Positions 9,475 through 19,290 of a stretch of 64,000 nucleotides of DNA are shown here, piece after piece (position 1 is the stretch's first letter; each line of letters begins with the position of its first letter). Both the position numbers and the translations under genes were made by a program. Source of the DNA: Pythium myriotylum (Eukaryota; Oomycota; Peronosporomycetes; Pythiales; Pythiaceae); contig JALJCQ010000016.1 of the NCBI GenBank assembly GCA_023091665.1, positions 1,302,001 through 1,366,000 of the forward strand, given 5' to 3'. The notes below the pieces were generated by a model. The model was not told where the DNA came from and did no database searches. It saw only the letters and a list, made by a program, of their open reading frames with translations.

Positions 9475-11187
9475 TTATGCGCAGCCGTTTCCACCGGCGA
9501 TCCAGAGGCACGAAGTGGACGCGTTAATCGACAACACGTGGACGGCGATGCTGCCGAGAAAGCCCACCAGCAGCACGACCACGAGCAGACATGCAAGAGG
9601 TGTAGATGGGACGCGATGGCGGAGTTTCCACTCGCGGGCTGCGTTGCTATGTCGAGGCAGTACGTACATCCACGCGAGTGAGAGCAATTGCGACGTGTAT
9701 GCGATGAGGAACACGGCTGTCGCGTCACCACGGACATTCTCCGTGTCGCGAAGAATGTCGTCGTTCGACACGTGGAACGGAGCGTCGATGAGCTTGGTCG
9801 CCACGACACCTAACGAGCCGGCGAGAAATGATACGGCCATGACGAGTTGTCGCGTAAGATCTTTCGAGTGGGGTTCGGCGATCTCGTTGACGACCACGTT
9901 CAGGATCACAAACTCGAGAGCTGACGGGAGCGACTCCATCACAGGCAGCCCGATCCAGAGCCACTGCGTACGCACGACGTTCCAGATCGTCGCCATGCTG
10001 AGCAGACTGTCGATGATGACCACGAGGATGTTGGCGATGATGATGAGTTTGAGATAGTCAAGCGTCCAGTTTCTCTTCTCAGCGTACCGAATGCCGGCGA
10101 TCACAGCCGAGATGGCTACAAAGCTGACGACGTTGTCGTTGAGCGGCTGCACGCCGGCCCAGTAGTACGCGATGGGGCTCACCGGGGTGGCGCTGACGCC
10201 ACCGAGGATACCGCCGAGGAAACGGCAGCCAATGATCAAGTTGAGCCCACGATGGTGCACGATGGTCCACAAGGTGTAGAGGTCCTCGCAAAACAAACTG
10301 CGTTGCGTGGTTTGCTCGTCGATCGCGAACAGAGCGAACGGGATCGGCACGGCTGCGACGATCGCGAAGGCCAGCATGATTTGATTGTACGAGAGCGTAA
10401 AATCGAAGTCGCCGCCGTAGTTAACGCCGCTCATGGCGAATCCCATGAAGAGGAACGAGCAGAGCATCGCGATGAGCCGCTTCTTGGTCAGCGCCTCGAC
10501 GAATGGCGACTCGACGCCGCTCTCGATCGATGGGAAGTGGATCTCCACCGTCTGCTCGACGAGCGCGTCGGCTGCGACGTCAGCCACGACGTATCCGACG
10601 GTCGTGACGGCCATGAACATGACATACACAGCTGCCTTGGCCGGCGCGTCGCGGTTGAGGGAGGCGAGCTCGGTCGGGGTGAGGCGGTCCAGCGGCTTCG
10701 GCTTCATCGACTTGTGCGGGAAGAAAGGCTCGGGAATATCGATCGCGAAGATGGCGCCCAGCGCGGCGACTGCAACGGCCCATCCGAGCACAATGAATCT
10801 TCGGTATCGAGTGGCTGGCCACGCCGGCGTACAGTCCATGACCATGCGCAGGAACGGACGCAGCACCCAGGGTAGCACGAGCAGCGCACGCGCCGAGAGC
10901 GTCTGCGTGCCTTCCATGTTGGAGTAGGCCGTGAGGAACGGGTAGACGCTCAGAGGCAGTACAGTCGAAACGACACCGATGGCCACGCTGTGCACGACGA
11001 GCCCGGCCCATCGCCGGTCGGCGAGCACGACGGGCACAGCATCGCGCGGCTTGAGCTCCGGGAGATCGTAGACCGTGGAGGGCGTCACGTGGTCCTGGTA
11101 CTGCGACGGGCGCTCGGAATTGGCCTCGCTACGTCGTGAGACGCGGTCGACGAGGTCGAGCGTCGCGGGGCCGAGTAGCTGGTTCAT
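9475..11187 (-). CDS. BT1/FBT-like membrane transporter, array copy 4
   Basis: A single-exon, 570-residue transporter beginning MNQLLGPATLDLVDRVSRR at the ATG at 11187. It has the full set of family blocks: EGTQTLSARALLVLPWVLRP, the RYRRFIVLGWAVA segment, DVAADALVEQ, GGDFDFTLSYN and SNDDILRDTENVR. It is the sister of copy 3. The sequence just upstream, read in the sense direction, contains CCATTCC about 25-31 bases before the ATG, similar to the oomycete initiator core TCATTYY, so transcription may start very near the ORF. The end is STSCLWIAGGNGCA. It is the last copy of the RRSE type before the array switches to the second sequence type. Confidence 0.8.
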   Translation of the reverse strand: MNQLLGPATLDLVDRVSRRSEANSERPSQYQDHVTPSTVYDLPELKPRDAVPVVLADRRWAGLVVHSVAIGVVSTVLPLSVYPFLTAYSNMEGTQTLSARALLVLPWVLRPFLRMVMDCTPAWPATRYRRFIVLGWAVAVAALGAIFAIDIPEPFFPHKSMKPKPLDRLTPTELASLNRDAPAKAAVYVMFMAVTTVGYVVADVAADALVEQTVEIHFPSIESGVESPFVEALTKKRLIAMLCSFLFMGFAMSGVNYGGDFDFTLSYNQIMLAFAIVAAVPIPFALFAIDEQTTQRSLFCEDLYTLWTIVHHRGLNLIIGCRFLGGILGGVSATPVSPIAYYWAGVQPLNDNVVSFVAISAVIAGIRYAEKRNWTLDYLKLIIIANILVVIIDSLLSMATIWNVVRTQWLWIGLPVMESLPSALEFVILNVVVNEIAEPHSKDLTRQLVMAVSFLAGSLGVVATKLIDAPFHVSNDDILRDTENVRGDATAVFLIAYTSQLLSLAWMYVLPRHSNAAREWKLRHRVPSTPLACLLVVVLLVGFLGSIAVHVLSINASTSCLWIAGGNGCA

Positions 11188-12157
11188 TCCGCGTCAGAGA
11201 GCAAGACCAGGAATGGCAGGGTGGAATTAGGTGAGACCGTGCGTTCGGACCTACACCTGCACGACCAGCGTTGCCAGAACGTGCCCACGAAAGAGCCATG
11301 TGAGCCCATTCCCATTGGCCCATTTCTTCACTTGAGCGTGCCTGCTGTTGCGTGCGTGAGGCAGGACGCAAAAAAACCCAAACCATTCGAATCCACTGGC
11401 CTGGTTTTGATTCAGACTGTGCAATATCCGTGCAAATCAGGCGACGCCGTTGCCGGGAAGATGGTGGACGCCGGAGAGTCTCTGCACACAAACAGAGCAC
11501 GGCCGGAGCTTCTTTTATTTATTTATTTTTCGTGCCCGACTGTGTTTCGGCTCAAGAGAACAATTTGGCAGGTCCCAGCGTGAAGTTCACGTTGCTGTTG
11601 AAGTTTCGGACTCGTGTTTGCTCGCCATGCGGGGCACAAACAACTCGGGAACCTTGACGCGCTCATCCGTCTCAAAATGGAAAGCGAACTCGTCAAAATT
11701 CGAAGAGCTCGCTTCAGAATTTTAATTGAACTTTTGAATTCTAAACGTGAAAACAACAATTTCCGACCGATTTTCAGGATTCAGATCCCTAACCTCCGAG
11801 GCTGCCATGATGGGTGCAGACGTGAACAGCATGGTTTGACAACCGGACGAATCGATGGTCTCTGAAGTTGAAGTGATTCTCAAGATTTGAAGATCTTGGG
11901 GCCAACAGGTTGGAGTGGAAAACTAAACATTCACTGCTACAACGAAGCCTCGATGTACCGACGTTTTCCCCATGGTTGGTGGACGCAACATCGCTCTCTG
12001 CAACGGGAGACTGGCCGTTGGCCTTATTCCCAACCCCTTCTCCGAGAGTACTCATCTGACTACAGTGCCTAATTGAATACAGTACAGACGAGTCCAGCAC
12101 CACGTACGTCAGAACTAGTTTGTAAACGATTGATGTAATGGATCCCGTGGATACATA
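11188..12157. other. Intergenic spacer between transporter copies 4 and 5
   Basis: A 1.0 kb spacer at the junction of the two transporter sequence types. Nothing coding can be supported; a promoter for copy 4 is expected near 11,190-11,300. Confidence 0.45.
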
Positions 12158-13861
12158 TTAGTGGCAGCCGTTGCCGCCTGCGAACCAGAAGCACGATGTT
12201 GACGGGTTGACCGAGAGAACGTGAACCGTGAAGCTAATCCAGATGCCGACGGCGAGTACGACGACCAGCACGGCGCCCTGGCGAGGCGATGGGTTCGCGT
12301 ACTGGAGCTTCCACTCGCGGATCGCATCGCCGCGACGAGGAAGAACGAAAATCCAGGCGAGCGACAGCAGCTGCGCTGCGTACGCGATGATGAAGACAAT
12401 CATCGCGTTACTGCGGACACTGTGCGAATCTTGAAGAATGTCGTCGTTGGAGACGTTGAACGACGCGTCGATGAGCTTTGTCAACACGGCACCGAGCGAA
12501 CTCGCGAGAATGGATACGGCCACCACGAGCTCACGCGTGAGCTCGGCGGTGTTGGACTCCGCGATCTCACCGAGAACCACGTTGAGGATGATACAGTCGA
12601 GTGCAGACGGCAGTGCCTGGAGCAAGGGCATCCCGATCCAAAGGTACTTGCTTCGCACGACGTCCCAGATCGTGGCCATTGTGATGGAACAGTCAAGCAC
12701 CAAGAAGACAACGTTCGCGACCACAAGAACCCGAACTTCGTTGAGCACCCAACCTTTCTTCATGCCGAGCCGCATGATGCCGATGGCCGCGAGTGTCGCA
12801 ACGAGGCTGATGACATTGGCGTTGATTGGCTGCACATTTGCCCAGTACATTGCGATAGGGTTGCCTGGTGTAGCGGTCACACCACGTAGGATACCGGAGA
12901 TAAAGCCGCATGCAATGATCCGGTTGATCGCAGGGTTCTGGAAGATTTTCCACATAGTTTGTACGTACGATGAGAACGCAGTGCGTCCAGGAGTGCGTCC
13001 AGTGATGAAGAACTTGGAGCATGGACCAGGCGGGATCGTGACGAGGCTCACAATTGTCATCACTCGGCCGTACCCAATCGTGAAGCTGAAGTCGCCGCCG
13101 TAGTCTTCGCCGTTCAAGGTGAATCCCATGAAGACGAACGCCGCGAGCATCCCGGCAACGCGCTTGACGGTGATATCGTATACGAACGGCGAATCGACAC
13201 CCTCGGCGAGTGGTGGGAAGTACTCGTTCGCGGTCTGCTCGATCAGCACGTCGGCTCCGACGTCGGCCAACACTAGTCCGACCGTTGCAACGGCCATGAG
13301 CATCACGAAGATCGCGCCTCGTGCCGGCGCGGCGACGTTCACAAGACCGAGATCAGTCGAGTTCAACTGGCTCAGCGGAGCCGGATGCACCGCTTTCGGG
13401 AAGTATGGGTCTCTTGGGTCGAGGACGCTGGAAGCAGTTAGTGCAGCGCTCGCGACTAGCCATCCGAGTCCGAGGCACCGGCGGTAGCGCGAGGACTCGG
13501 GGGCAGATGTCGAGGCCGCGAACGAGCGGAAGAGCGGTCGGAGGATCCACGGAAGGGCCAATAGAGACCGAGCCGAGAGCGTCTGCGTGCCTTCCATGTT
13601 GAGATAGCCCGTGAGGAACGGATAGACAGTGAGCGGCAGCACGGTGGAGACGAAGCCCATGACGAAGCTGTGGATGTAGAGCCCAGCCCATCGCTTGTCC
13701 CGGACGCGGACGACAGCTCGCTCTCCCGCTGTGGGCTCGAGCACAGGGAAGGAAGTCGTCTGTTCTTGATAACAGCTTGGTAGAGATGCCGGCGGCACCT
13801 CGGCGAAGCTCGAGACTCGGCGCACGAGGTCGATGGTCGTCGCGCTCGGAAACGACTTCAT
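12158..13861 (-). CDS. BT1/FBT-like membrane transporter, array copy 5
   Basis: A single-exon, 567-residue transporter starting MKSFPSATTIDLVRRVSSF at 13861. It is the first member of the second sequence type, in which the RRSE motif after the start is replaced by R-x-SS and the first helix is entered by RWAGLYIHS. It diverges from its neighbours in the central cytoplasmic loop (TIPPGPCSKFFITGRTPGRT) where the others read PTPxAQFFIxERSP. The C-terminus is STSCFWFAGGNGCH, with IAGG changed to FAGG but both cysteines kept. In the sense direction TCCATTTCCCAACTC lies about 25 bases before the ATG and fits the oomycete initiator pattern. No disablement is seen. Confidence 0.79.
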   Translation of the reverse strand: MKSFPSATTIDLVRRVSSFAEVPPASLPSCYQEQTTSFPVLEPTAGERAVVRVRDKRWAGLYIHSFVMGFVSTVLPLTVYPFLTGYLNMEGTQTLSARSLLALPWILRPLFRSFAASTSAPESSRYRRCLGLGWLVASAALTASSVLDPRDPYFPKAVHPAPLSQLNSTDLGLVNVAAPARGAIFVMLMAVATVGLVLADVGADVLIEQTANEYFPPLAEGVDSPFVYDITVKRVAGMLAAFVFMGFTLNGEDYGGDFSFTIGYGRVMTIVSLVTIPPGPCSKFFITGRTPGRTAFSSYVQTMWKIFQNPAINRIIACGFISGILRGVTATPGNPIAMYWANVQPINANVISLVATLAAIGIMRLGMKKGWVLNEVRVLVVANVVFLVLDCSITMATIWDVVRSKYLWIGMPLLQALPSALDCIILNVVLGEIAESNTAELTRELVVAVSILASSLGAVLTKLIDASFNVSNDDILQDSHSVRSNAMIVFIIAYAAQLLSLAWIFVLPRRGDAIREWKLQYANPSPRQGAVLVVVLAVGIWISFTVHVLSVNPSTSCFWFAGGNGCH

Positions 13862-14983
13862 CGTGGGCTGCGAGTTGGGAAATGGACCACACGCAAGGGC
13901 CAGTCCAGCGGGTCACGGGAGGCGGTGTTGGGGGATGAGGTAGGGGGGGCCGACAAGGATGGAAGAGCTCCAGTGATCCCGTTCGTGGACCTTATCCATT
14001 CGAAGCTAATGGGTGGGTCTGTGCAGAAACTGACATGCTCGACATAAACGCGGCGATTCTGACAAATAGTCAGACGACGCCAGCGTCTGCACTCCACGCT
14101 TCGAATCTGCATGTATCCAGAGCGATATTCCCACAGGAGTTGGCGGTATGGAGCTCAGTTGGACGGAATTCGAGTTCCGCCGTGATTCGACTTTTGTTGT
14201 GGTGGTGGGCTCGATTAGAATCTAAAGTGCTGATCCAGGACCACCTGGTTCATCTTTGAAGACAGTTCACACTCTCTCTGCATGGCGTCTTTCTTGTGGG
14301 AAGAATTTCAGCCCGCCGGCTCGTCTCCACTCACCCACAAGCTTCGTCATCTCCGTTTGACGGTTAGAGGGTCACCACTGACGTAGTGGATTGTCCATAC
14401 TCCAGTGGCCCCCGCAACCGAAGGTTGAGGCGCTCAGGCCCAATCCGTTTCGATTCGAACGGTCAACTGTTCAATCGAATCCTCCACACACCTGAAGGTC
14501 CGTGAGACTCTTCAATTAGGATTCTGTGAAGCAGAACTCAATTGACTCCACTTGCATCATCATCTCAAAGACCCTTCTCTATTGGACTCACCGTCAAAGT
14601 CGACAGCTTTGTGACCGAAATCATCCGAGCAACAGTGGTGGTGATTCCTGGACGAGTTGCAGTGGATAAATCGTGCACACCAGATACTGTAGCTTAGTGT
14701 CATAGTTCGTCAGCTATGGCTAAACTTCATAAACTGGGCAGTGGCTGCTGATCACTACATCGACGTTCCGGGTATTTTTTCTCGAGATGGGTATGGCAAA
14801 CTAAGTACTCATCGCGGGCTGCTGTCCTACGTCCTACACTTCGAGGGACACGACGAATTCATCTGTCGTCCGCGATGAACACAGACGAAGGTGGTTTCAT
14901 GCGTGCGGGAGGAAGAAACTGATCCACGGTGTCAATTGCACCGAGATTCAAGTTCAAGTCTGGCGTGGAGCGCGTCGCTCGAT

Positions 14984-15020
<37 letters not shown>

Positions 15021-15034
15021 GGAGTGCGGTGAAT
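13862..15034. other. Spacer with SINE-like repeat and GA microsatellite
   Basis: A 1.2 kb spacer between transporter copies 5 and 6. It contains a dispersed repeat copy (about 14,380-14,574, listed separately) and a pure (AG)n microsatellite at about 14,984-15,016, which ends 18 bases from the stop codon of copy 6. No gene is supported. Confidence 0.55.
14380..14574 (+). repeat. SINE-like dispersed repeat, copy R1
   Basis: The stretch from ATTAGGATTC (about 14,515) through GACTCCACTTGCATCATCATC matches copies R2 (21,598-21,724, minus strand) and R3 (about 26,048-26,153). All end in an ATC/CAT repeat. About 60 bases before the conserved core is TCGATTCGAACGG, which resembles a tRNA-type B box, and TGACGTAGTGG at about 14,380 resembles an A box. 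The tRNA-derived origin is an inference; the shared core is seen directly. Confidence 0.5.
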
Positions 15035-16753
15035 TCAATTGCAACCATTGCCACCGGCGATCCGATGGCAAGACGTTGACTCGATGATCGACAGTACGTG
15101 GACGGTGATGCTCAACACGAGACCGAACGTGAGCACGCCGATGAGCACGCGTCCTAGTCCTGGAGCTTGGGTGCCGTGGCGCATCTTCCACTCGAGGAGA
15201 GCGTCGCCGCGGCGAGGCAGCACGTACATCCACGCGAGCGACAGCAGCTGCGCGCCGTACGCGATGAGAAAGACGGTCATCGTGTCCGTTCGCACGTTAT
15301 CTGTATCGCGGAGGATGTCCTCGTTCGCGACATGGAACGGCGCGTCGATAAACTTGGTGAGCACCACACCTACGGTGCTGGCGAGAATGGTCACGGCCGC
15401 GATGATCTCCCGCGTGATGTCGGCAGTCCCGGCCTCCGCGATCTCACTGAGGAGCTCGTGAATGATCACGTACTCAAGCACGGAGGGCAGCGCCTCAAGC
15501 AAGGGCATCCCGAGCCACAAGTACTGACTGCGTACGACATCCCAGATCGTGGCCAGCGTAATCACACAGTCGAGCAGCAGGACTACGATGTGGACGACCA
15601 CGATGAGCATCACGTGGTTGAGCGCCCAGCCTTTCTTCTCAGCGAGACGCATGACGCAGATGACGCCGATAACTGCGAAGAAACTGATGGCGTAGTCGTT
15701 GACTGGCTGCATCGTTGCCCAGTAGAAGGCGACCGGGTGGCCAGGCGTGGCACTCACGCCACGCATGATGCCGGCGATGAACTGACACGCGATGATGACG
15801 TTGAGCCCGCGGTTCTGGCAGACCTTCATGACGACTTGCGCCAGAGTCAAGAAGGAATTGCGGTCAATAGAGTTCTCTGCGATGAAGAGAGGTGCGAGCA
15901 CGGTCGGGACGAACGCGACGGCACTGATGACGATCATGACTTTGTTGAACTTGAGCGTGAAGGTCGAATCACCTCCGTACTCGTCGCCGTCCATGGCCAA
16001 GCCCAAGTACACAAACGCAGCGAGCATCCCAACGATACGTTTCGCGGTTACATCACCGACGAGCACGGACTCGCCGGTCGAGTCCCGTGGGGGAAAGTGC
16101 TCGCTGGCGATCTGCTCGACGAGGGCATCGGCGCCGACGTCGGCCAGCACGAGCCCAATGGTCGCAACGGCCATGAACATTACGTAGATTGCCCCATGCC
16201 CCGGTGCATCGAGGTTGATGAGGCTGAGTTCGGTCGCGTTTAGCTGGCTCAATGGACGTGGGGAGAACTCGTGTTTCGGGAAGTACGGGTCCTTGGCATC
16301 GACAAAGATAGTACCGGATAACGAGGCACTCGCTACTAGCCAGCCGACCACGAGACACCGACGGTAGCGCCACATCTCGGAGCCAGGGATTGAAGCGGCC
16401 AGTATACGGAAGAGCGGACGCAAGACCCACGGGAGAGCCAGCAACGATCGAGCCGAGAGTGTCTATGTGCCGTCCATGTTGAGGTATCCCGTGAGGAAAG
16501 GGTACGCAGTGAGTGGTAGAGCGGTGGAGACAAAGCCCATGATGAGACTGTGCACGTAGAGTCCGACCCATCGCTTGTCCGTGATCGTGATAGTGGGTTG
16601 TGCCGTTTGATCAGACTCGAGCACAGGTAACTGCCCTTCACCTCTCGACGTCTGAGCGCGGTAGTAGTTTGGTAGCACCTCAGGCGGAGCATCACCAAAG
16701 CTGGAGGTGCGCCGAATGAGATCAACGGTTGTCGCGGTGGTGAACTGGTTCAT
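15035..16753 (-). pseudogene. BT1/FBT-like transporter, array copy 6, with in-frame TAG
   Basis: A 572-codon transporter gene of the second type starting MNQFTTATTVDLIRR at 16753 and ending STSCHRIAGGNGCN. Codon 97 (16463-16465) is TAG, in the middle of the most conserved block: the frame reads NMDGT-stop-TLSARSLLALPW where every paralogue has EGTQTLSAR. Copy 8 has CAG in otherwise matching sequence, so one C-to-T change explains it. Both halves are in the same frame and all 475 codons after the stop are open and family-like, so the lesion is recent, a sequencing error, or read through. If real, the protein would stop inside the first membrane segments. I call it a pseudogene on present evidence. 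Confidence 0.8.
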
Positions 16754-16835
16754 TGCTTTGTGTCGCGGAAGAGGCAAATGAGTTTGTGAGCAGCCATCGG
16801 ACTTGCGCCGGAGTGGATCGGTCCCGTAATCTGCG

Positions 16836-16842
16836 CACAATC
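16836..16842 (-). promoter_or_regulatory. GATTGTG promoter element of transporter copy 6
   Basis: In the sense direction GGATTGTGC lies about 85 bases before the ATG of copy 6. The same core is found at similar distances before copies 7, 8 and 9. A further CTCATTTGCCTC (16,771-16,782), about 20 bases before the ATG, resembles the oomycete initiator. The role is inferred. Confidence 0.4.
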
Positions 16843-17490
16843 CATGGGACACAAGAGATCGAGGCACCTGACTTGTCTTGTTGTCACTTCAAGAGTCGTG
16901 GGGGGCATCCGTCAAATCGGATGACGTCGATTCCAAGTGAGTAAACGTGATGAGTACACGCCAAAGAAGGTCCACGTCGTGCATGGCATTCGAGTTTTGA
17001 TACTTCAGTATTGTTGCTGACTCTTTCGTCTGGTGAGAGCGGATGGGGGTTGTGAGAAGCCTTCAAGATCGGGGAATCGCCTTATTCTAGTAGAGAGTCA
17101 GCGATAAATACGAGGGTTTACCTACGCAACTTGTGTGTACGTACGTATTGCTGAATCGTTGGGCACTACGCACAAGCTCGCGTATCGCAATCCAGTAGAC
17201 TCTGTTCGCCGGCTCCATTCGAGTAGTCCACCTGCTATGCTCGGGATTACTGCGTACGTTAGGATGTACCCGTCCGCCTCACACACAATTGTAAAGGTTA
17301 ACTTAGAGAAAGTAGTAGATTGGCTACTGACTGATGATGGCTCCACCTTCAGACAATGAGACGGTCCTGTGGGACGTCGCATCGATGTCCCATCGCCAAC
17401 CGCATAGCATGGACAGTAAGGTCGATTCCCAATTACTTTAGCGTCCTTCTTACGTGTTGGGTTTCCGCATGCCCAAGTTGCAAAGCCGTC

Positions 17491-17553
17491 TGCGACGTGT
17501 GACAGTCAGCCTGTGACGCGTGAGACTCAGCCTGCGACTTGTGACAACCCAGC
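17491..17553 (+). repeat. Three imperfect 21-base tandem units
   Basis: Units at 17,491-17,511, 17,512-17,532 and 17,533-17,553 follow the pattern TGYGACNYGTGASANYCAGC. A 21-base unit is a multiple of three, so it may be a remnant of a repetitive coding sequence, but no open reading frame of note surrounds it. Confidence 0.6.
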
Positions 17554-19290
17554 AGCTGAGGACATTGCCAGCATGGTTAAGGGAGGTGCAGTCGCGGTTC
17601 ACGTTGACGGTGCGGTTCCAGCCTAAACCGTCTGAGCAAACGGTTTGGACGGCAACGAGTGGTGTCAGGACGTGGTGGCACGGTGGCCAGATCAACGGCC
17701 CGATCGCGGCTACAAACCGTGGTCGAACCGGTCACACGTTCGACACACTGGTGGTAGCAAGCAACTTCGACAGAATGGATGGCCATAGTAAGAGAGAGAC
17801 GTAGTCTAGAGGTAGGAGGACCAACGTAGATCGAACTCGATCAATACACTTACTCTCAAACATTCCCAGTGAAGAAGAAGTTGCTCTGATACCTCAACAT
17901 TACGATTCAATATGACAGTTAAATGAGCGGTATCCTCAGTAAGCGCAAACAACTTGGCAGTCTGTATCGCATAATCAACTAATAACCACGCCGAACTTGC
18001 CTCTCGCCCTGAAAAAGTGGAGAGGGTTCTTCGTGCGACACCTTGTCTACAAGCCACATGGGTGTTATCTCGAGATTCTCTCGGGGACAGAGAAGCGTGT
18101 TGCCGAATGGGCGTAGACCAGAGCAATGCAAGGAAAGCCTCCATTTCATTGCGAATGGGCAGAGGCGGAGAGCGCCAAGAGAGATGCACACATGTAATGA
18201 TGTGCGCGGGCGGAGATTTATGGAGCCCAACGTGGCTTCTCGTATTTTAGTTGAATTGGAGGTCCATCGTCCTGGAGTCGCGCCGATCATGGGTGGCTTC
18301 GAAGACAGCGTGCGAAGTTTCCGTTTTCTTCATCTTCTCACTGCAACATCTCCGGATATGTTGGTCTAATTCGAGCGTTTGTTGGATGCTGGTTCTTGGT
18401 ACCATACAAACGTTTGGGGCTTATACTTCAGGCTGCTTTTTTTCAGATCGACTCATCCATCACGTTGCAGGTATGCGACTAAACGTGTGGTTCGGATGGG
18501 CCTCAATCGGAACGGCGTCCACCGCAATCTAGAGGAAAGTGGCTGATCAGTCGGAATGTGAGTCCTCTCAGTCAGGTCTTCTGCTTGACGGTTTTCAAAG
18601 GGGGTGAATGAAGACGACATCGTCGTGGATATCAACAAATTTGCATAACCGAACAACTACGCAGCTGCAACTCGAGATGCAATTACGAATGGTGCTCCTT
18701 CGAGCCAGAGACTCATTATTACCTGCAGTAAACCGCATTTCTCAACTTGAAAATGCGAACTTGTCTTCGCTGACGGTCCTCTCGCTTCGACAACTGCATA
18801 AAAATCTGTTTGAAGAAAGAGCCAATGGCCAAGGATTCGTCGTGGACGTTGTCGCTTGATAGGTTTTCTTTTGTCGTTGATGAAAGTTGGAGTCTATTGC
18901 GTTACATCGGTGTAAACATCTGGGGGGGGGGGGGTCGCGGTCAAAGCGCCTATCTCCTTTCGTGGTTGGATGCTGCTCATTTCAACCAGTGCTGAGACCA
19001 ACCACAAATCTAGTTGGACAAATCAACTGCCGCTGTCTGGTCGAGACGAAAGGATCGTTTCGTCTGGCCGAAAAGCCGTAACCATCAAAAAGAGTAGATT
19101 GTGAGACACGCGATTGACACGTCTTTGATAAAGATGAGTCGACGGGAGATAGATAATTCGGTGGATATCCATGCTATTGATTTCTATTCAGATTCCCGTT
19201 CGCTCAAAAACCATTCGTCGTGGATTCTGTGTTGATTCGAAAATGGGACCCAATAGTTTGTCGATACGAAAACCAGTATGTACCTCCTGC

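Larger units (their letters stand above)
16754..19290. other. 2.5 kb spacer between transporter copies 6 and 7, with degraded repeats
   Basis: This wide spacer has no convincing gene. It holds a three-unit 21-base tandem repeat (17,491-17,553) and a 13-base poly-G run at 18,922-18,934. On the minus strand at about 17,800-18,290 broken frames contain TFSGREASSAWLLVDYAI, which faintly recalls retroelement Gag proteins, but no protease or polymerase motif follows. The whole block is most simply read as mobile-element debris. The promoter of copy 6 lies at its left end. Confidence 0.45.

Noticed and set aside
14440..14460. tRNA gene suggested by a B-box-like word
   Set aside because: No cloverleaf can be folded around it; it is treated as part of a possible SINE head.
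17806..18290. Possible retroelement Gag fragment on the minus strand
   Set aside because: Only a faint resemblance (TFSGREASSAWLL) in broken frames, without neighbouring protease, reverse transcriptase or LTRs.
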